DNA of 64,000 bases from Heterodera schachtii. Taxonomy: Eukaryota > Nematoda > Chromadorea > Rhabditida > Heteroderidae. This document shows positions 1-11,361 of this stretch, piece by piece. Where the stretch lies: the NCBI GenBank assembly GCA_023374025.1, contig SIJG01000050.1:149326-213325 (forward strand). Reading direction: 5' to 3'. The notes under the pieces were generated by a model that was not told the DNA's origin, made no database searches, and saw only the letters and a list, made by a program, of their open reading frames with translations. The position numbers and the translations under genes were made by a program. Each line of letters begins with the position of its first letter. Position 1 is the first letter of the stretch.

Positions 1-59
1 GCTTCAAATCTATTATTTTACAATTTTTTCGATCAAAATGTATTAAATATTATATTTTA

Positions 60-990
60 GTCTCCCATTATCGGTTTTAGCAATTTTGGGGAGGACATAA
101 GCAAATCATAAATTTCAGTGTATTCCGGAATCAAAAAATCAGATTTTTAACATTTTTTATGGCGTTTTTTTCCAAAAAATTTTGGTGAATGGGCGAGGGG
201 AGAGTGTCCGGCGGTGCCGATAGGCGCCGCCGAGAGAAAATATTAAGAATTTCTATTGAATTTTGTTAGAAATTAGCCAAATTTTTCAGGAATTTCCGTC
301 TTTTTAAAAGAATTTCATGCGCGAAAATGAGCATTTGGCCGGCAAAAAACCTAAATTTAAAAAAATACTGAAAATTTTAGGAGAATTTTGGGGGTCGGCG
401 GTGCCGACAGGCGCCGCCGGGAAGGACTTTGGAATTTTCAATGAATTTTGTAAAGAAAAATATGATAATCTGTAGCAAACTTCCACGAGATTGCTTGTTT
501 TTTTCCCAAAATGGTCATTCTTAAGGGTGTAAATTTTTTCGTATTTTTTGTCCAAATTCCGTCTGACGAAAACGAAAACGAAACGAAAATTCAAAATTTT
601 AGAACTCGAAAACGAAACGAAAATTTTTGACGGACGAAAACGAAAACACGAAAACGAAACTCAAAAGTGACGAAAAAGGGGGACGAAACGAAAACGACAC
701 GAAATTTCGCACACCCCTGCTCCTCGCCCTAACGGAAAAAATTACCGAAATTAAAAAAGCATTGAAATTGAATAAAAAATTTGAACAATTTCCGTAGCGA
801 AACCCATACAATTCAAAAATTTTTCCCGGCGGCGCCTATCGGCACCGCCGGACCGCCCCACAAAAATGCGCCGCAAAAAAATTGTTAGAACGGGGAAAAG
901 CTTTCGTACACTAAAAATTGGTCACCCCCCCCCCTGCGCCAATCGTCCGTCGTATGGGCCTCGCCCTGGCGCACCCCTTGTTCAGGTATG
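60..990. repeat. Composite interspersed repeat with GC-rich hairpins
   Basis: No gene is seen here. The block starting at 60 with GTCTCCCATTATCG is a reverse-complement match to 38731-38786, marking the end of a dispersed element. GC-rich imperfect palindromes, GGCGGTGCC-GATA-GGCGCCGCC or close variants, lie at 207-232, 394-420 and 825-852, with the third in opposite orientation. Related copies lie at 1940-1965, 38638-38662, 39302-39325 and 39438-39462. Each is surrounded by similar AT-rich sequence, so they belong to a common repeat rather than to genes. Confidence 0.7.
540..716. repeat. Word-repeat block (CGAAAACGAAA)
   Basis: Irregular tandem copies of CGAAAACGAAA fill this block. The right end, CACACCCCTG, reads CAGGGGTGTG on the minus strand, which resembles hAT-type terminal inverted repeats. 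The left end (TTAAGGGTGT near 523) is a weaker match, and no target duplication is visible. It is probably a decayed non-autonomous hAT-like element. Confidence 0.45.
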
Positions 991-1014
991 TGGGGGTTTC
1001 TAATTTAACTTATT

Positions 1015-1400
1015 TATTTTGTGCTCATAATTAGTTTCTTGGGGGTTTCGAGGGGGCTGATAACGATCTGAACTTGTATTTCCCCAATTCCGGATCCCGG
1101 ACCCGAATTCGAACAAAAAAGTTGAATTTTTTTTTCAGAAATACGCGTTAAAATGCACCAAATTTTCGCGCAAATGGCATATTTTTTATTCAATTAATAT
1201 TTGAAGCATTGTTTTGCATCAAAACAAATAATTGTTAAATGAATTCGAAGCCTTTCCCCAGAAAAATGTATCTTTTGAAAAAAATTCAACTTTTTTTGTT
1301 CGAATTCGGGTCCGGAGTTTGTAATTGGGCAAATCCGAGTTGAGATTCGTTACCAGCGCGCTCGAAAACCTCCGGAAACTGATTTTTGAGCCCAAATAAA
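1015..1400. repeat. Palindromic element, TTCGAATTCGGGTCCGG family
   Basis: The arm at about 1020-1140 and the arm at about 1275-1400 are reverse complements, sharing ACCCGAATTCGAACAAAAAA and the flanking region with CCCCAATTCCGG and GATAACGAATCT-like sequence. Full or half copies also occur at 5285-5480, 11085-11265, 20585-20790 and 29480-29780. No protein is encoded, so this is a hairpin-forming MITE-like family. Confidence 0.65.
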
Positions 1401-1403
1401 AAA

Positions 1404-2130
1404 AAAATTGGCGCTAGTTAAAAAGTGGTCGATTTTGACAATTTTTTTCACTTTTTTTGGTCAAAATTTTTTTGTTAGTTTTGATAAAGAATTTGTTTTT
1501 TAACAGATGTTATGAATGACAAAAATAAACCAACAAAAAAAGTGTTTTACAAAAAAACCAAAGGGGGGAGGGGACCTTTTTGTTTAAAAATTGACAGATT
1601 TTGAATTTATCAAAAACCATAGGGGGGACTCTATTGTTTTGCAAAATTTTTGAAATAAAAAAATCGTGACTATACTTTTTATTAGCATAATCGTTTTATT
1701 AATGCTTAATATTCATCATTGTGCAGGCCCGTAACCAGAAAAAAATTTCGGGAGGGGCAAACCGAAGAGCGTTTTTTTTTTCTTTTTTTTGCTCTTCGGC
1801 CGAATTTTTTTTCACCCAGTCCTTTTAAAATTTTCAGCGCCGTAGAGCAAAAAATGGAATTTTTTGCCATCTTTCTCCAAAAATGGATTATTTTTGCCTT
1901 TTTTGGTTAAAATTGCGCAAACATAGGGCAAAATGGGGGTCCGGCGGTGCCGATAGGCGCCGCCAGGAAAATTTTTGAATTTTTAATGCATTTAGCTAAG
2001 AAAATTGGCTAAAAATTTTTTAAAATTGCCCTATTTTTACTGAAAAATTTTTTCATTTAATTTTTGACCAAAAAAGTGAAATAAATTTTCAAAATCGACC
2101 ACTTTTTAACTAGCGCCAACAATTTTTAAT
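1404..2130. repeat. Inverted repeat ending in GGCGCTAGTTAAAAAGTGG
   Basis: The sequence at about 1408-1440 (GGCGCTAGTTAAAAAGTGG then TCGATTTTGA) recurs inverted at about 2090-2125. The interior holds another GC hairpin at 1940-1965 and no convincing gene. The right edge lies just downstream of the truncated F-box gene, so this repeat may mark the break that removed its last exons. Confidence 0.5.
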
Positions 2131-3032
2131 AGAAACCCCCATTCTTCAGGATTGCCCAAAACACAATCAAAATCAATCAAGCTAAATGGCGACTGACCTG
2201 TTTGAAATTGTTGTCCAATTCAAGACTGTTTTCTGAACAATCACGGCAAATCAATCGCTTCGGTTGTCCATCTTTTGTCGGAGTGTGCAACCATTTGGAC
2301 AACACTTTCCTAGCAATTGCATTTGGTCCATCCAAATCACCAATCCCCGCGGGCAACAAATAATCGGAATCGATTGAACTAATGTTGAGGTCGGAGAGAA
2401 ATGTCGCTGATGAAGTGAGGCGAAGCAAATTGTCAAAATTAACACCAAAGTTAAAGTGGCGAATGTTTGGCGCAAAAATGGGCAAAATTTCACGGATCAA
2501 AGCATTCCAAATTGGGTGGGCAATGTCGTTGGTTTTGGTGTAATGACCCACATTCAAATGCAAAATGGTGCCTTTGTCCCAAATTTGTTTATTGGCACGG
2601 AGAAATGCGAGGACCGAATCGTCGATGTAGCTGAAAATAGGAAGGGTTTTAGTCATTAATCAATGCTTTTGAATTTGAATTACTGAATCGAAAGACAATT
2701 AAAGGGCATTTTGCTGGGCAGCGGATGATCGAGCAACGGAAACACCCCAACTTTGCCATTGATATTCGACACAGTTAATTTTGGCACTTCTGCGACCCGA
2801 CACTTGTGAATTTCGATAAGTGGCCAAATTGTCAATTCCGCTTTGCCACCGAAATGTGCGTCCACCAAAGCATTGAAACGAGGCGAAAGCAATGCCAATT
2901 TGAGGCCGAGTTGGGGACGTTCAAAATGAGGAAAAATGTCCATCCAAATGTCGTTGCAAACCCAACTGAAATTGTGGGAAATTAATTGAATGGTTAATTT
3001 GTAGTTTTTTAAAATTTAAAAATTTCTGTACC

Positions 3033-4162
3033 GGTGTCAACGCAGAAGACCCACAGACAAAAGACCCACTCGCAAAATACCCACTCTCAAAAGACCCACA
3101 GACAAAAGACCCACGCCGACAGAAGGCCCACGGACAAAAGACCCACAATTTTTTTTAATAAATTCTTAAATTAATTGATTTTTAATTCTTAATTTGAGTT
3201 TATTATGAGAAGAAAAGACCCATGAATGATTTTTTGAGAAAAATACCAGCTAAGGATTTTCTTTATATTATTAGGAACCTGATTATAGGACAAAATCCAA
3301 AATAGGATTATATAATATGGACTAAACAATTGCAATATGTAAGAAATATGGGCAAAAAGCTGAAAGATGTAAAATAATACGAAAATATTGAAAAAATTTA
3401 TGACAAATGATTTGAATTTTTAAAAACAAATTGCTAATCATCAACTTTTAAAAATATTTTAATAAATGAATTAGATACCTAATACCCAGGGCTGCCAAAA
3501 TATGCACGAAAAGTAGGCAAAATATGCGCATAAATATGCAAATAAAGTAGTGAAATATGCACCAAATATGCACAAAAATCGCAAAATATGCACCAAATAT
3601 GCACAAAAAACTTGAAAATTAGGGGTGCAAATTCAATAAAAAAATTTTATTTCTCATAAATTTTATCGGGTTTTTTTGCAATTGAAAATCAAAAATTTCT
3701 CAAGATTTTCGGCACTAAAGCTCATCCTATTGTCTGCCAAAATTTTCTTAAGGGATATTCAAAACGGAAAATATTTGACGAAAAATGGCAAAATATGCAA
3801 AAAATCGGAAAATATTTGACGAAAAATGGCAAAATATGCACGAAATATGCAGAAAAAGCATGCAGAAAAATATTGAAAACGTATCTTAGGAGCATCAAAC
3901 CATGCTAAAAATAATATTTACGTGAAAATTTTCCTAGTTGTCAACATAATTATTTTGCAATTATTGCTTCATTTGTCAATTGATATTTTTTCTCACAGAT
4001 TAAAGTCAAATTAAGGCATTAATTAATTAATTAAATTTAAAAAAAGTTGTGGGTCTTTTGTCCGTGGGTCTTCTGTCGGCGTGGGTCTTTTGTCTGTGGG
4101 TCTTTTGAGAGTGGGTATTTTGCGAGTGGGTCTTTTGTCTGTGGGTCTTCTGTCACTACGCC
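3033..4162. mobile_element. Foldback element, word GACCCACAGACAAAA, 8-bp TSD
   Basis: Arms of about 116 bp, 3033-3150 and 4047-4162, are nearly perfect reverse complements made of repeated GACCCAC-NNN-CAAAA words. The 8-bp direct repeat TCTGTACC flanks the element at 3025-3032 and 4163-4170, as expected for hAT-type target duplications. The interior of about 900 bp is AT-rich, contains a second word block at 3484-3860 (AAATATGCAC, starting CAGGGCTGCCAAA) and has no transposase. The insertion lies inside intron 1 of the left F-box-like gene, just after the donor site. Confidence 0.85.
3484..3870. repeat. Word-repeat block (AAATATGCAC), hAT-like end
   Basis: Starts CAGGGCTGCCAAA, close to the CAGGG-type terminus of hAT elements, and continues with many copies of AAAATATGCACNAAATATG. 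No second end or target duplication was found, and the block sits inside the larger foldback element. A further end-like fragment of the same word family lies at 4610-4640 (TATGCATATTTTTTGATGCCCC). Confidence 0.5.
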
Positions 4163-4315
4163 TCTGTACCGTCGGCTCCTTTTCATGGCCATTCGAACAC
4201 TTCGTCGTTCTCCAAATGCTGTCACAAATGAACCCAATGATTGTTGTCCATTTTTAAAAATAAGGCGGTGTTCGGCGGCGGAATGTTTTTTCTTTTTTTC
4301 GACGGGCGGTGCCAT

Positions 4316-4878
4316 TAGAAAAATAATATGTAATTTAGCCTACAATCCGGTACAATTGGTCGGTAAATATTGGTCATTAGTCCCAAACTCAAAATTGCTC
4401 AAAAACGGTCAGAATCGATTAAAGACTGCACAAGCGATGAGAAAATGAAAATTAGGGTGCACTTGCCATTTTTTCATGTAAAAAATAATGTTATGCCAAA
4501 AATATCTAAAAATGGAAAATTTTCGATTTTTATTTCATACCTTATTTTACTATTTCCGAAATTTTTAGCTTAAATTTAACGAATTTAAAGAATTTGGAAC
4601 ATATTTTCCATTTATACATATGCATATTTTTTGATGCCCCTAGTTTTATAAATCAAACCAGAAATGATTGCATCTGAATCCGATGACTAAGCCAAAGCTA
4701 AAAGAAAAATTTTTATGCAAAAAAAACTGACTAATAGATGTCTAAAAGTTTTATTTCATCATTTTTGATTGTTTGTCTCTTTGTTTTCATTTTTTCTCTA
4801 TTTTAGATTTACACTGTATACATTCTTTGTGACACCAATCAATTTTGAAAACGGCAAATTGTGTTAATTGCCGCAAAA
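4316..4878. promoter_or_regulatory. Divergent intergenic region of F-box pair
   Basis: This 563-bp stretch separates the minus-strand F-box-like gene from the plus-strand one, so any promoter for the pair should lie here. Just upstream of the plus-strand start, the sequence CAAATTGTG-TTAATTGCCGCAAAAATG is conserved with the start region of the paralogue at 35139, which suggests 5'UTR constraint or a longer coding start. Nothing else is recognised beyond the word-element fragment near 4610-4640. Confidence 0.45.
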
Positions 4879-6411
4879 ATGAACCGACGGTAAAGAATTT
4901 TTTAGATAAACAAATTCTCATTTAATTAATTTCCCCTCATTTCAGTTGGGTTTGCAACGACATTTGGATGGACATTTTTCCTCATTTTGAACGTCCCCAA
5001 CTCGGCCTCAAATTGGCATTGCTTTCGCCTCGTTTCAATTCGCTGGTGGACAAACATTTCGATGGCAAAAGCGAATTGACAATTTGGAAATCAATTAAAA
5101 TTAAAAAGATGGGAACAAAAGCAAAATTGTTTGTCGAGAAGGGCAATGCCAAATTTCCATTGCCCAACCGTCCGCTGCACAACAAAATTCGCTTTGTTTT
5201 CGTTCCGATTCGGTAATTCAAAGATTGTAAATATTAATGTTGCTAGGATCCTTTTTGAAAGAAAAAATTTCAATTTTTTTTTCGAGGATAAGCTGTTTTA
5301 GGGTCGGCATCGATTTCGGCTTATATCGAACTCGTCCATACCCGAATTTGAACAAAAAATCGAAAACTTAAGTTTTTTGAATTTCACTTTTTTGTGTTCA
5401 AATCTTTTTAAAAAAGACGGAAACAAACTGAAAGTCATCAATAAATTTTCGATTTTTTGTTCGAAAGCATTTCGTTTTCAGATACATTGACCATTCCGTC
5501 ATCACATTTCTTCGTGCCAATCAGCAAATTTTTGACAAAGGCACCGATTTGAGTTTGCATGTGCCTTTCCCCTCTAAAGCCATGGATGTTCAGCCAATTT
5601 GGAATGCTTTTGCCCGTGAAATTTGGCCCATTTTTGCGACAAACATTCGCCATTTGAATTTTACTGATGGTCGTCATCTTGAAAATTTGCGTCATCTCAT
5701 TTCGCCAACAATTCTCTCCGATTTCAACATTATTTCAATCCATTCCGGTGATTTATTGCCCGATGTGCTTGGTGATGATGGGCCAAATGGAACTGCTGGC
5801 CAAGCATTGTCAAAATGGTTACACACTCCGACAAAAGATGGACAACCGAAGCGATTGATTTGTGCTTATCCGTCAGGAAATAGTGATTGGATCAACGATT
5901 TCATCGAGGTGTGTCCACATTTTCATAATTTTGGATTAATTGCCATTTGCTTTTCGTTTCGAAATGTTTAGGCATTTCTCGGTGCCACCGCTTCTTCTGC
6001 CAATTACAAAATTCGACTTGACCTTTATGAATCGACGCCAATTGAGTCATTTGAATTGATGAACGAACTGACCAATGAAAAGCTGACACTGACCAAAGCA
6101 AACGAATATAAATGGGTCAACAAATGGATAATGAGACGATGCCCAATTGGGGAAACGGCGACGGCGGTTCAATGGGCGGACAAAAATTCAAATAATTTGA
6201 ACAAAATCGATTTTAAGTTTTCTAATTGGACGAATTGCATTGGGTGCGTGGCAACATATTGTTGCATAATTAAATTTAAATTGCACTTTAATAATTAAAT
6301 TTAAATTGCAATTCATTTAGGCCATTGTCTCAACCAAAGGCGGGCAAAACGAATGCAAAAAGTCATCTGAAAATGAATCCCGGGCCCAGCGGTCAGCGGA
6401 AGAAAAAGTGA
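4879..6411 (+). CDS. F-box-like protein, intact (copy 2, 355 aa)
   Basis: Five exons, 4879-4889, 4946-5212, 5482-5908, 5972-6243 and 6321-6411, join with GT/AG ends and matching phase (2, 2, 0, 2) to give 355 aa and a TGA stop. The start MNRR is followed by the F-box-like core (WVCNDIWMDIF, QLGLKLALLSPRF, LVDKHF), a middle domain (YIDHSVITFLRANQ, SKWLHTPTKDGQPKRLIC) and a C-terminal domain (PIESFELMNELTNEKLTL, ending GPLSQPKAGK, KKK). F-box proteins link substrates to SKP1/cullin ubiquitin ligases; the family is expanded in cyst nematodes, and this role is inferred. Intron 2 contains half of a palindromic repeat. The neighbour to the left is a divergently transcribed paralogue. Confidence 0.8.
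5285..5480. repeat. Half palindromic repeat in F-box intron 2
   Basis: The intron contains CCCGAATTTGAACAAAAAATCG and a second arm ending TTCGATTTTTTGTTCGAAAG. It is recognisably the TTCGAATTCGGGTCCGG family, but the arms are shortened. It ends just before the exon 3 acceptor and so may supply part of the splice-site context. Confidence 0.45.
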
Positions 6412-7084
6412 ATGAATAAATGACAAATGATCGATCATTATGAATGGAAATTGATCTGTTAATTGTTCCTCTCACATTTATTTGTTTTTCATCTTTCTTT
6501 GAATACCTTAATTGTCTGTATTTTTGCCGAAAATTTCTTCTTTTTTTGGGAGTATATTTTTTGAAAATTTCAAAAAAGTCGGTCTTTAGGGGTGTTTTTT
6601 TTTATTTTATTGCATTTTTCTTATAACAATTTCCAAATATGCAAAAAACCAAAAATTTTCGCACTTCTTTTCGAAACCTCCAAAATATTTTCCGGGGACT
6701 TGTTTTTTAGATGAATATGTTTATTAGAATTTTAAATTTAAAATTTTTAAATTTAAAATGAGTTTGATTTACAACAGTAGAGAAGAAAAGGTTAAATTAA
6801 TAATGCTTTTTTTTCTTTTTATAACTGTGACCAGTAGGGAAAATCATTTTTATCATTTTTCAAATAAATTGAATTGAAGATTTTTTCCGGGAATTCAGTA
6901 GAATTGTGATTTTTTCCATGTTGATAAAAAAGCTTTTAATGGGCTGAAACTAATAGTTTGGATTATTTTAAAATTATATTATTAAATTCATATTTGGGAA
7001 TATAATCCCGGAAAAATGTAAATATTCTGTTATTTTGTTTAATTTTAATTTTAATTTCCCTAATTTGTCCAATGAAAACTGAAA

Positions 7085-7489
7085 AGAAAAACTGCAACAA
7101 AAGCCATTTGATGAAATATTTGGAGATAAATGGGAAGAAAAAGAAGAAAATTTGGAAAAGAAAAGAGAAATAATTGAAAAATCCTATAAAATAAAAGAGA
7201 AAATTAAGCAAAAAGGAAGAAAATATTAAAAAAAGAATGGAATAAAATTGAGACAAAAATAGGACGAAAACTGGGGACAAATCGCTTATATATTTATAAA
7301 TGGATTAAACAATTAGATCTTAAACAAAGAATAATTCACTCTAATAAAGAAAAAATAGAAAAAATTAAAATGTATTGGCAAATAAAAAGAGCAGGTCCGA
7401 AAATAAGTGACAATCAAATTGCAAAAACATTGAAAATTGAAAAAACAAACCTTTCAAAATGGAAGAAAAAATTTGTTGTTGAGGATTAA
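7085..7489 (+). pseudogene. Decayed multi-HTH gene copy
   Basis: Conceptual translation gives the family linker (QQKPFDEIFGDKWEEKEE, REIIEKSYKIKEKIKQKG) followed by two HTH modules (GRKLGTNRLYIYKWIKQL and QIAKTLKIEKTNLSKWKKK), ending VVED and a stop at 7487-7489. A one-base loss near 7228 breaks the frame at the position where paralogues read YSTKEW. No signal peptide is seen upstream, so the copy is truncated. A further fragment (KKLGTNQNYIYK) lies at about 7527-7570. It is a remnant of the secreted HTH family clustered at 41.8-47.4 kb. Confidence 0.65.
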
Positions 7490-7729
7490 AAACGGAAAAT
7501 CTACGAAAAACGACGATTCAAAAGGAAAAAAGCAAAAAAATTGGGGACAAACCAAAATTATATTTATAAATGACAAAGAAAATATTGAAAATTGATCAAA
7601 GAACCATTTACAATTAGAAGAAACAATTTCAAGAATAATTGCTGTAGTAACATGAGAAGAAAAAAGAAATTGTATTTTTTCATTTTGAAAATAAAATAAT
7701 TTATTTTTTAAATTTTTTTTTGCTAATCA

Positions 7730-8050
7730 TAAATTTCTTTACTAATTTTTCACTTTTGCCCTGGGGGTGTGAATTATTTATTTATTTATTTTTTATTGTA
7801 AATTAATATAAAATTTTCTGGTTTTGAGTGAAATATTTATTTATATTTGCCTCATTTTTGTAATCATTTCAAAGTAATAAATTCTTTTTAATTCTTTTAA
7901 TAAACATTGATAGCTAAAAATTTCCTAATTTTTAATTGTATAATTAAATAATATTTACATTTTGTAATGAATATTTCAACGGTATAATTAGGAGACTTTT
8001 TTATATTTTTAAGTGATTTATTGGTGATTAAAATTTGCTGAAAAATGCAG
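7730..8050. repeat. Dispersed repeat, inverted partner at 23830-24240
   Basis: This stretch is a reverse-complement match to 23830-24240, including CACTTTTGCCCTGGGGGT, CTAAAAATTTCCTAATTTTT and AGGAGACTTTTTTATA. No coding sequence is seen. The two copies lie 16 kb apart in opposite orientation, in AT-rich surroundings, so this is a dispersed repeat or an inverted segmental duplication. Confidence 0.6.
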
Positions 8051-8059
8051 CAAAAATAA

Positions 8060-8450
8060 AATCCCCCGAGCACGGAGCTCGGACCCTACTTTGCCCCATC
8101 GGCTATGCTAACAAAAAAAAGCACATTTTGCCAATTTTAAAAAATGGCGATTTGCTCAAACCGACTCCGACCGAATACAACCGTCGTCAATGCCCGGCCA
8201 TCTCCAAGCCAGTGCGCGGTGCCTGTTCAACCAAGACCGGTCAGCCTTAGCTTCTTTAGCCTAGGCATTCTTCAGCCAAGGCATCTTCAGCCTTCGCGCC
8301 GCTTGCTGCAGACGCGGAGGGACAACGCTCGCCGCTGACCATAGGCAAGCGCTAACGCTCAAGCGCTCGGCGAGCACAGTTCACGCGCCACAGGTCGGCA
8401 GCAGCGACCAGCGAGCGGGAAACGGCGTCGGTGAACAAATCGCTTATTAA
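8060..8450. other. GC-richer island without recognised gene
   Basis: Base composition changes sharply here, with CGCG, GCGCT and CGGCG words unlike the flanks. Short repeated TCAGCCT/TTCAGCC motifs occur at 8236-8300. Two overlapping plus-strand reading frames of about 65-70 codons show no recognisable motif or splice structure. It could be a fragment of a GC-rich transposon or of an older gene; no call is made. Confidence 0.35.
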
Positions 8451-11360
8451 AGCAGCGTTTATTTCTTTTTGTATATATAGTTTAAAAGATTGAAATCTTT
8501 TTAGATGGGGTGTAAAATTGGCGAGAAAAGACAGACAGTTAGTGCACTATGTTCATTATACTCTCGTTTCTTTTACTTGTGTACTATATCGCCTTTTTTC
8601 TTTTTACTAATTGTCATTTTTTCAAATGAAATGCAATTAATTCATTGAATGAAATGCTTGTCTTTGTATGCTTAGGGATTAATTTAATCAATTTAATAAT
8701 TGAATAGAACGTGGATTTTCATATAAAAATACCTGATATATTTATATGTATTTATATATAATTAACATTTAATATTTTCTAAAACCCTCTCATCATTAAA
8801 ATACAAAATTAGATAATGTTTTTCTCAAAACATGCAATTTCTATAGCTACTCATTTCTTGCTTATTGTCCATTTTGAGTTGATTTTTTGGGTTTTAGATT
8901 TTTTTTCTTTCATTTTTGTTTTGTTTCGACTTTTCTTTGATGTATGTAAATTAAAATGATTTTTTGGACAAAAATACATAGAAAAGAATAAATAATAAAT
9001 GCATTCGATAGAGGAAAGAAAGGGCTTCAAACTGATTTAAATAAAATACCGAATAAATTTTGTTTTTTGTCAAAAGAAAAATTTAAAAAAAAGTTGTATT
9101 AAATTTTGTGATGGGTTGCGGAAAATACCTATTGATTTTAACTGTAATGGTGGTTTTTAATTACTGATTTTTATGATGTTTTTTAAATAACGACATAGCA
9201 CCTTTGACTCAAAGTTGATTGAGCACTTTTCCGTTTTGTGCCTACACCAGCAGGGGTTTGATCGAAAATTTTTAAAATAAGATCATCAAGGCCAAAAAAT
9301 AAGGTTTTTGGACCAAAAATAAGAACTTTTTGCAACATTTGCTTTAAATCGCTTTTGTAACAATTTAATTAATTAATATAGATCAAAATAGCATTTGTAA
9401 AAAAAGCTTTTTTTTTTTTGCTTTTCACCACCTTTTTTACGGCGCACTTTTCCAAAAAAATTTTTTTTTTTTTTTTTTTTGTCGTTTTTGTATTCTTTAT
9501 GCATTTTCACCTTTTTTGTGCCTGAGCCCTACATATTACCCATATATGTTTTTAATCCAATTTGAATGCTCAACTTTATGCCAAAGATGGAAAATGAAAT
9601 TGACAGAACCCAATTTGTCCAATCAAAGTGTGCCCACAGGGCATGGGCTGTACGGTTCGTCAATTGTCGGAATTTTGAGCTGTTAAATTGGTCAATTCAT
9701 CCCCCTAGTTTTGTTGTTTAAGGAGATATTTGTTGATTTTTTGGCTAAAATCTCATAGAGAAAATCACAAAATTTCCGTGTCCGTACATCCCATGCGCGT
9801 CGTCTAAAACTAATCCCCACAACAATCCTCTATAACTAATCCCCAACAACAAAAAGCACAAAAAATAAAATACATATACATACAGTCATAGGTCATTTAG
9901 GGGTGAGGTATTTATGGGTAAAATATTGCCTGGTTTTCTCAAAAAGTAACAAATTAAGCAAATCGTCAAATGTAAAAAATTTAATAAACTAAGAAAAATT
10001 AATATTTTTCATTATTCATTTAGTCATTTTAAAGGTTTTTCAAAAATTCAGCTAAAATCAGAAATCATCATCTCAAAAAATAAATCATCGAAGCAGGCCT
10101 GGAATTAGAATAGGAACGTTTTTTCAGAAAGCTGTATCTTTTTTGCCTAGCATTTGGTACTGATCAAAAAAATCACTTTCACCAAATTGATCAGAGGGAA
10201 ATTAAAAAAAAAATAATAATTTCAGGGGGTCTTGAAAACTTTTTTCACGAAAAACCATTAGGCTCATCCGAAGAGTTTCGTGTTCCCGTATTCTAGTGTG
10301 TTAGGCCGTCTCCTGTTTCGTAAATCGTATTTTTAAAAGACTAATTCGGACACTTAATCGGGAACTCATGTCTCTCCCGGTAAGTGAGACTTTGAAGACG
10401 ACGAGTTCTTGCCTAACAAATAAGGGTTAACAAATATAATTTTAGTTTAGAATTTTAAAATATTTTATTTATTTTTTGATATTATATATTTTTTTTTCAT
10501 TTTTGATTTTTAACATTTAAGAGATGCTGATTTTCTGATTTTTATTCTATTTAAAACTGGTGCAACGATTTTTTCCCACTTTTATGTAATTATAAACTAA
10601 TTAGAATGTAATTAGTAATCTCTTTATATATTGGATGCAAAATGTGTTCGAGATGAATTTCCTGTTCGTTTCGTAGTTGTCAAATGACTTACTTTACTTC
10701 AGGCTTTAGTTGATTAAAACGCTCTTATATTTCTTTTCACTAATCAATTTTTTTTAAATCGTTATTCAAAACACGTAATTTTTTCTTGGTAAAATTAGAA
10801 TTTGGAGGCTTTGGACCCTATGCAAAAGGCGGAAGCCCTAAAAACAGCAATGCCTAGCGTTATGAAATTTATAAAGAAATGTTCTTCGGGTAATTAAGAA
10901 ACTTATACAGAATACGTGATACGTGTGATCATGAAAAATCAGAAAAACAATGTAAAAAAGATGGTATTGATCAGCAAGGCATACTTATCCTAGTGACTTT
11001 GAACATGGTGAATTTAATTTAAATAAATTTAAAATTGTTAAAATTATTTGCGCTAGTTTAAAATTATTCTCTCTGGGTTTTTGGAGTCACTCTGATAACG
11101 AATCTTTCAATTATTTTGACACAATTCCGATTTCGCACTCTAAATTTGTACAAAAAACCATAACTCGAAAAAATCGAATTTTCGATTTTTGTTCAAGTTT
11201 GGGTTAGGGATTAGAAATAGGCAAAAATAGATCTCAGATTTGTGATCCGCGATCCCTAAATAAAAAAAAGTCAAACCATGGAAACAATGATGTTGGAAAA
11301 TTTTTTAAATTTATTTTTTCTCATCCATCTTTTTTTTGTTTATGCTTTGTTAATTTTTCT
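8451..11360. other. Non-coding AT-rich stretch with repeat fragments
   Basis: No supported gene. A T-run lies at 9400-9480. At 9187-9202 the sequence ATAACGACATAGCACC is the exact terminus of the palindromic element found at 48253 and 59091, so an isolated end or solo fragment is present. At 11085-11265 there is a copy of the TTCGAATTCGGG-type palindromic family. The stretch 10260-10420 is less AT-rich (CGTAAATCG, CTCTCCCGGTAAGTGAGAC), but no RNA or protein family was recognised in it. Confidence 0.5.
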
Positions 11361-11361
11361 T

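Larger units (their letters stand above)
2198..4315 (-). pseudogene. F-box-like gene, 3'-truncated (copy 1)
   Basis: Exons on the minus strand are 4315-4170, 2965-2684 and 2630-2198, joined in consistent phase (2, then 2, then 0) to give 287 codons. Exon 1 encodes a basic N-terminus (MAPPVEKKKKHS..., GSFVTAFGERRSVR). Exon 2 carries the F-box-like core (VCNDIWMDIFPHF, QLGLKLALLSPRF, LVDAHF). Exon 3 carries YIDDSVLAFLRAN and SKWLHTPTKDGQPKRLIC. The donor after exon 3 (CAG/gtcagt) is kept, but the last two exons of the intact paralogues are absent and repeat sequence follows. F-box proteins usually recruit substrates to SCF ubiquitin ligases; that role is inferred here. A foldback element occupies intron 1. 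Probably a non-functional or C-terminally shortened gene. Confidence 0.7.

Noticed and set aside
4047..4448. A 133-codon plus-strand frame with repeated GSFVCGSF-type residues (also 2921-3148).
   Set aside because: Created by the terminal word array of the foldback element; the minus-strand F-box exon explains the conserved part.
7017..7280. Minus-strand hydrophobic frame at 6963-7280 as a membrane protein.
   Set aside because: Antisense of the decayed HTH copy at 7085-7489.
10260..10420. Possible structural RNA (5S or spliced-leader repeat) because of higher GC.
   Set aside because: No match to 5S internal control elements or to the GGTTTAATTACCCAAGTTTGAG-type spliced leader could be seen.
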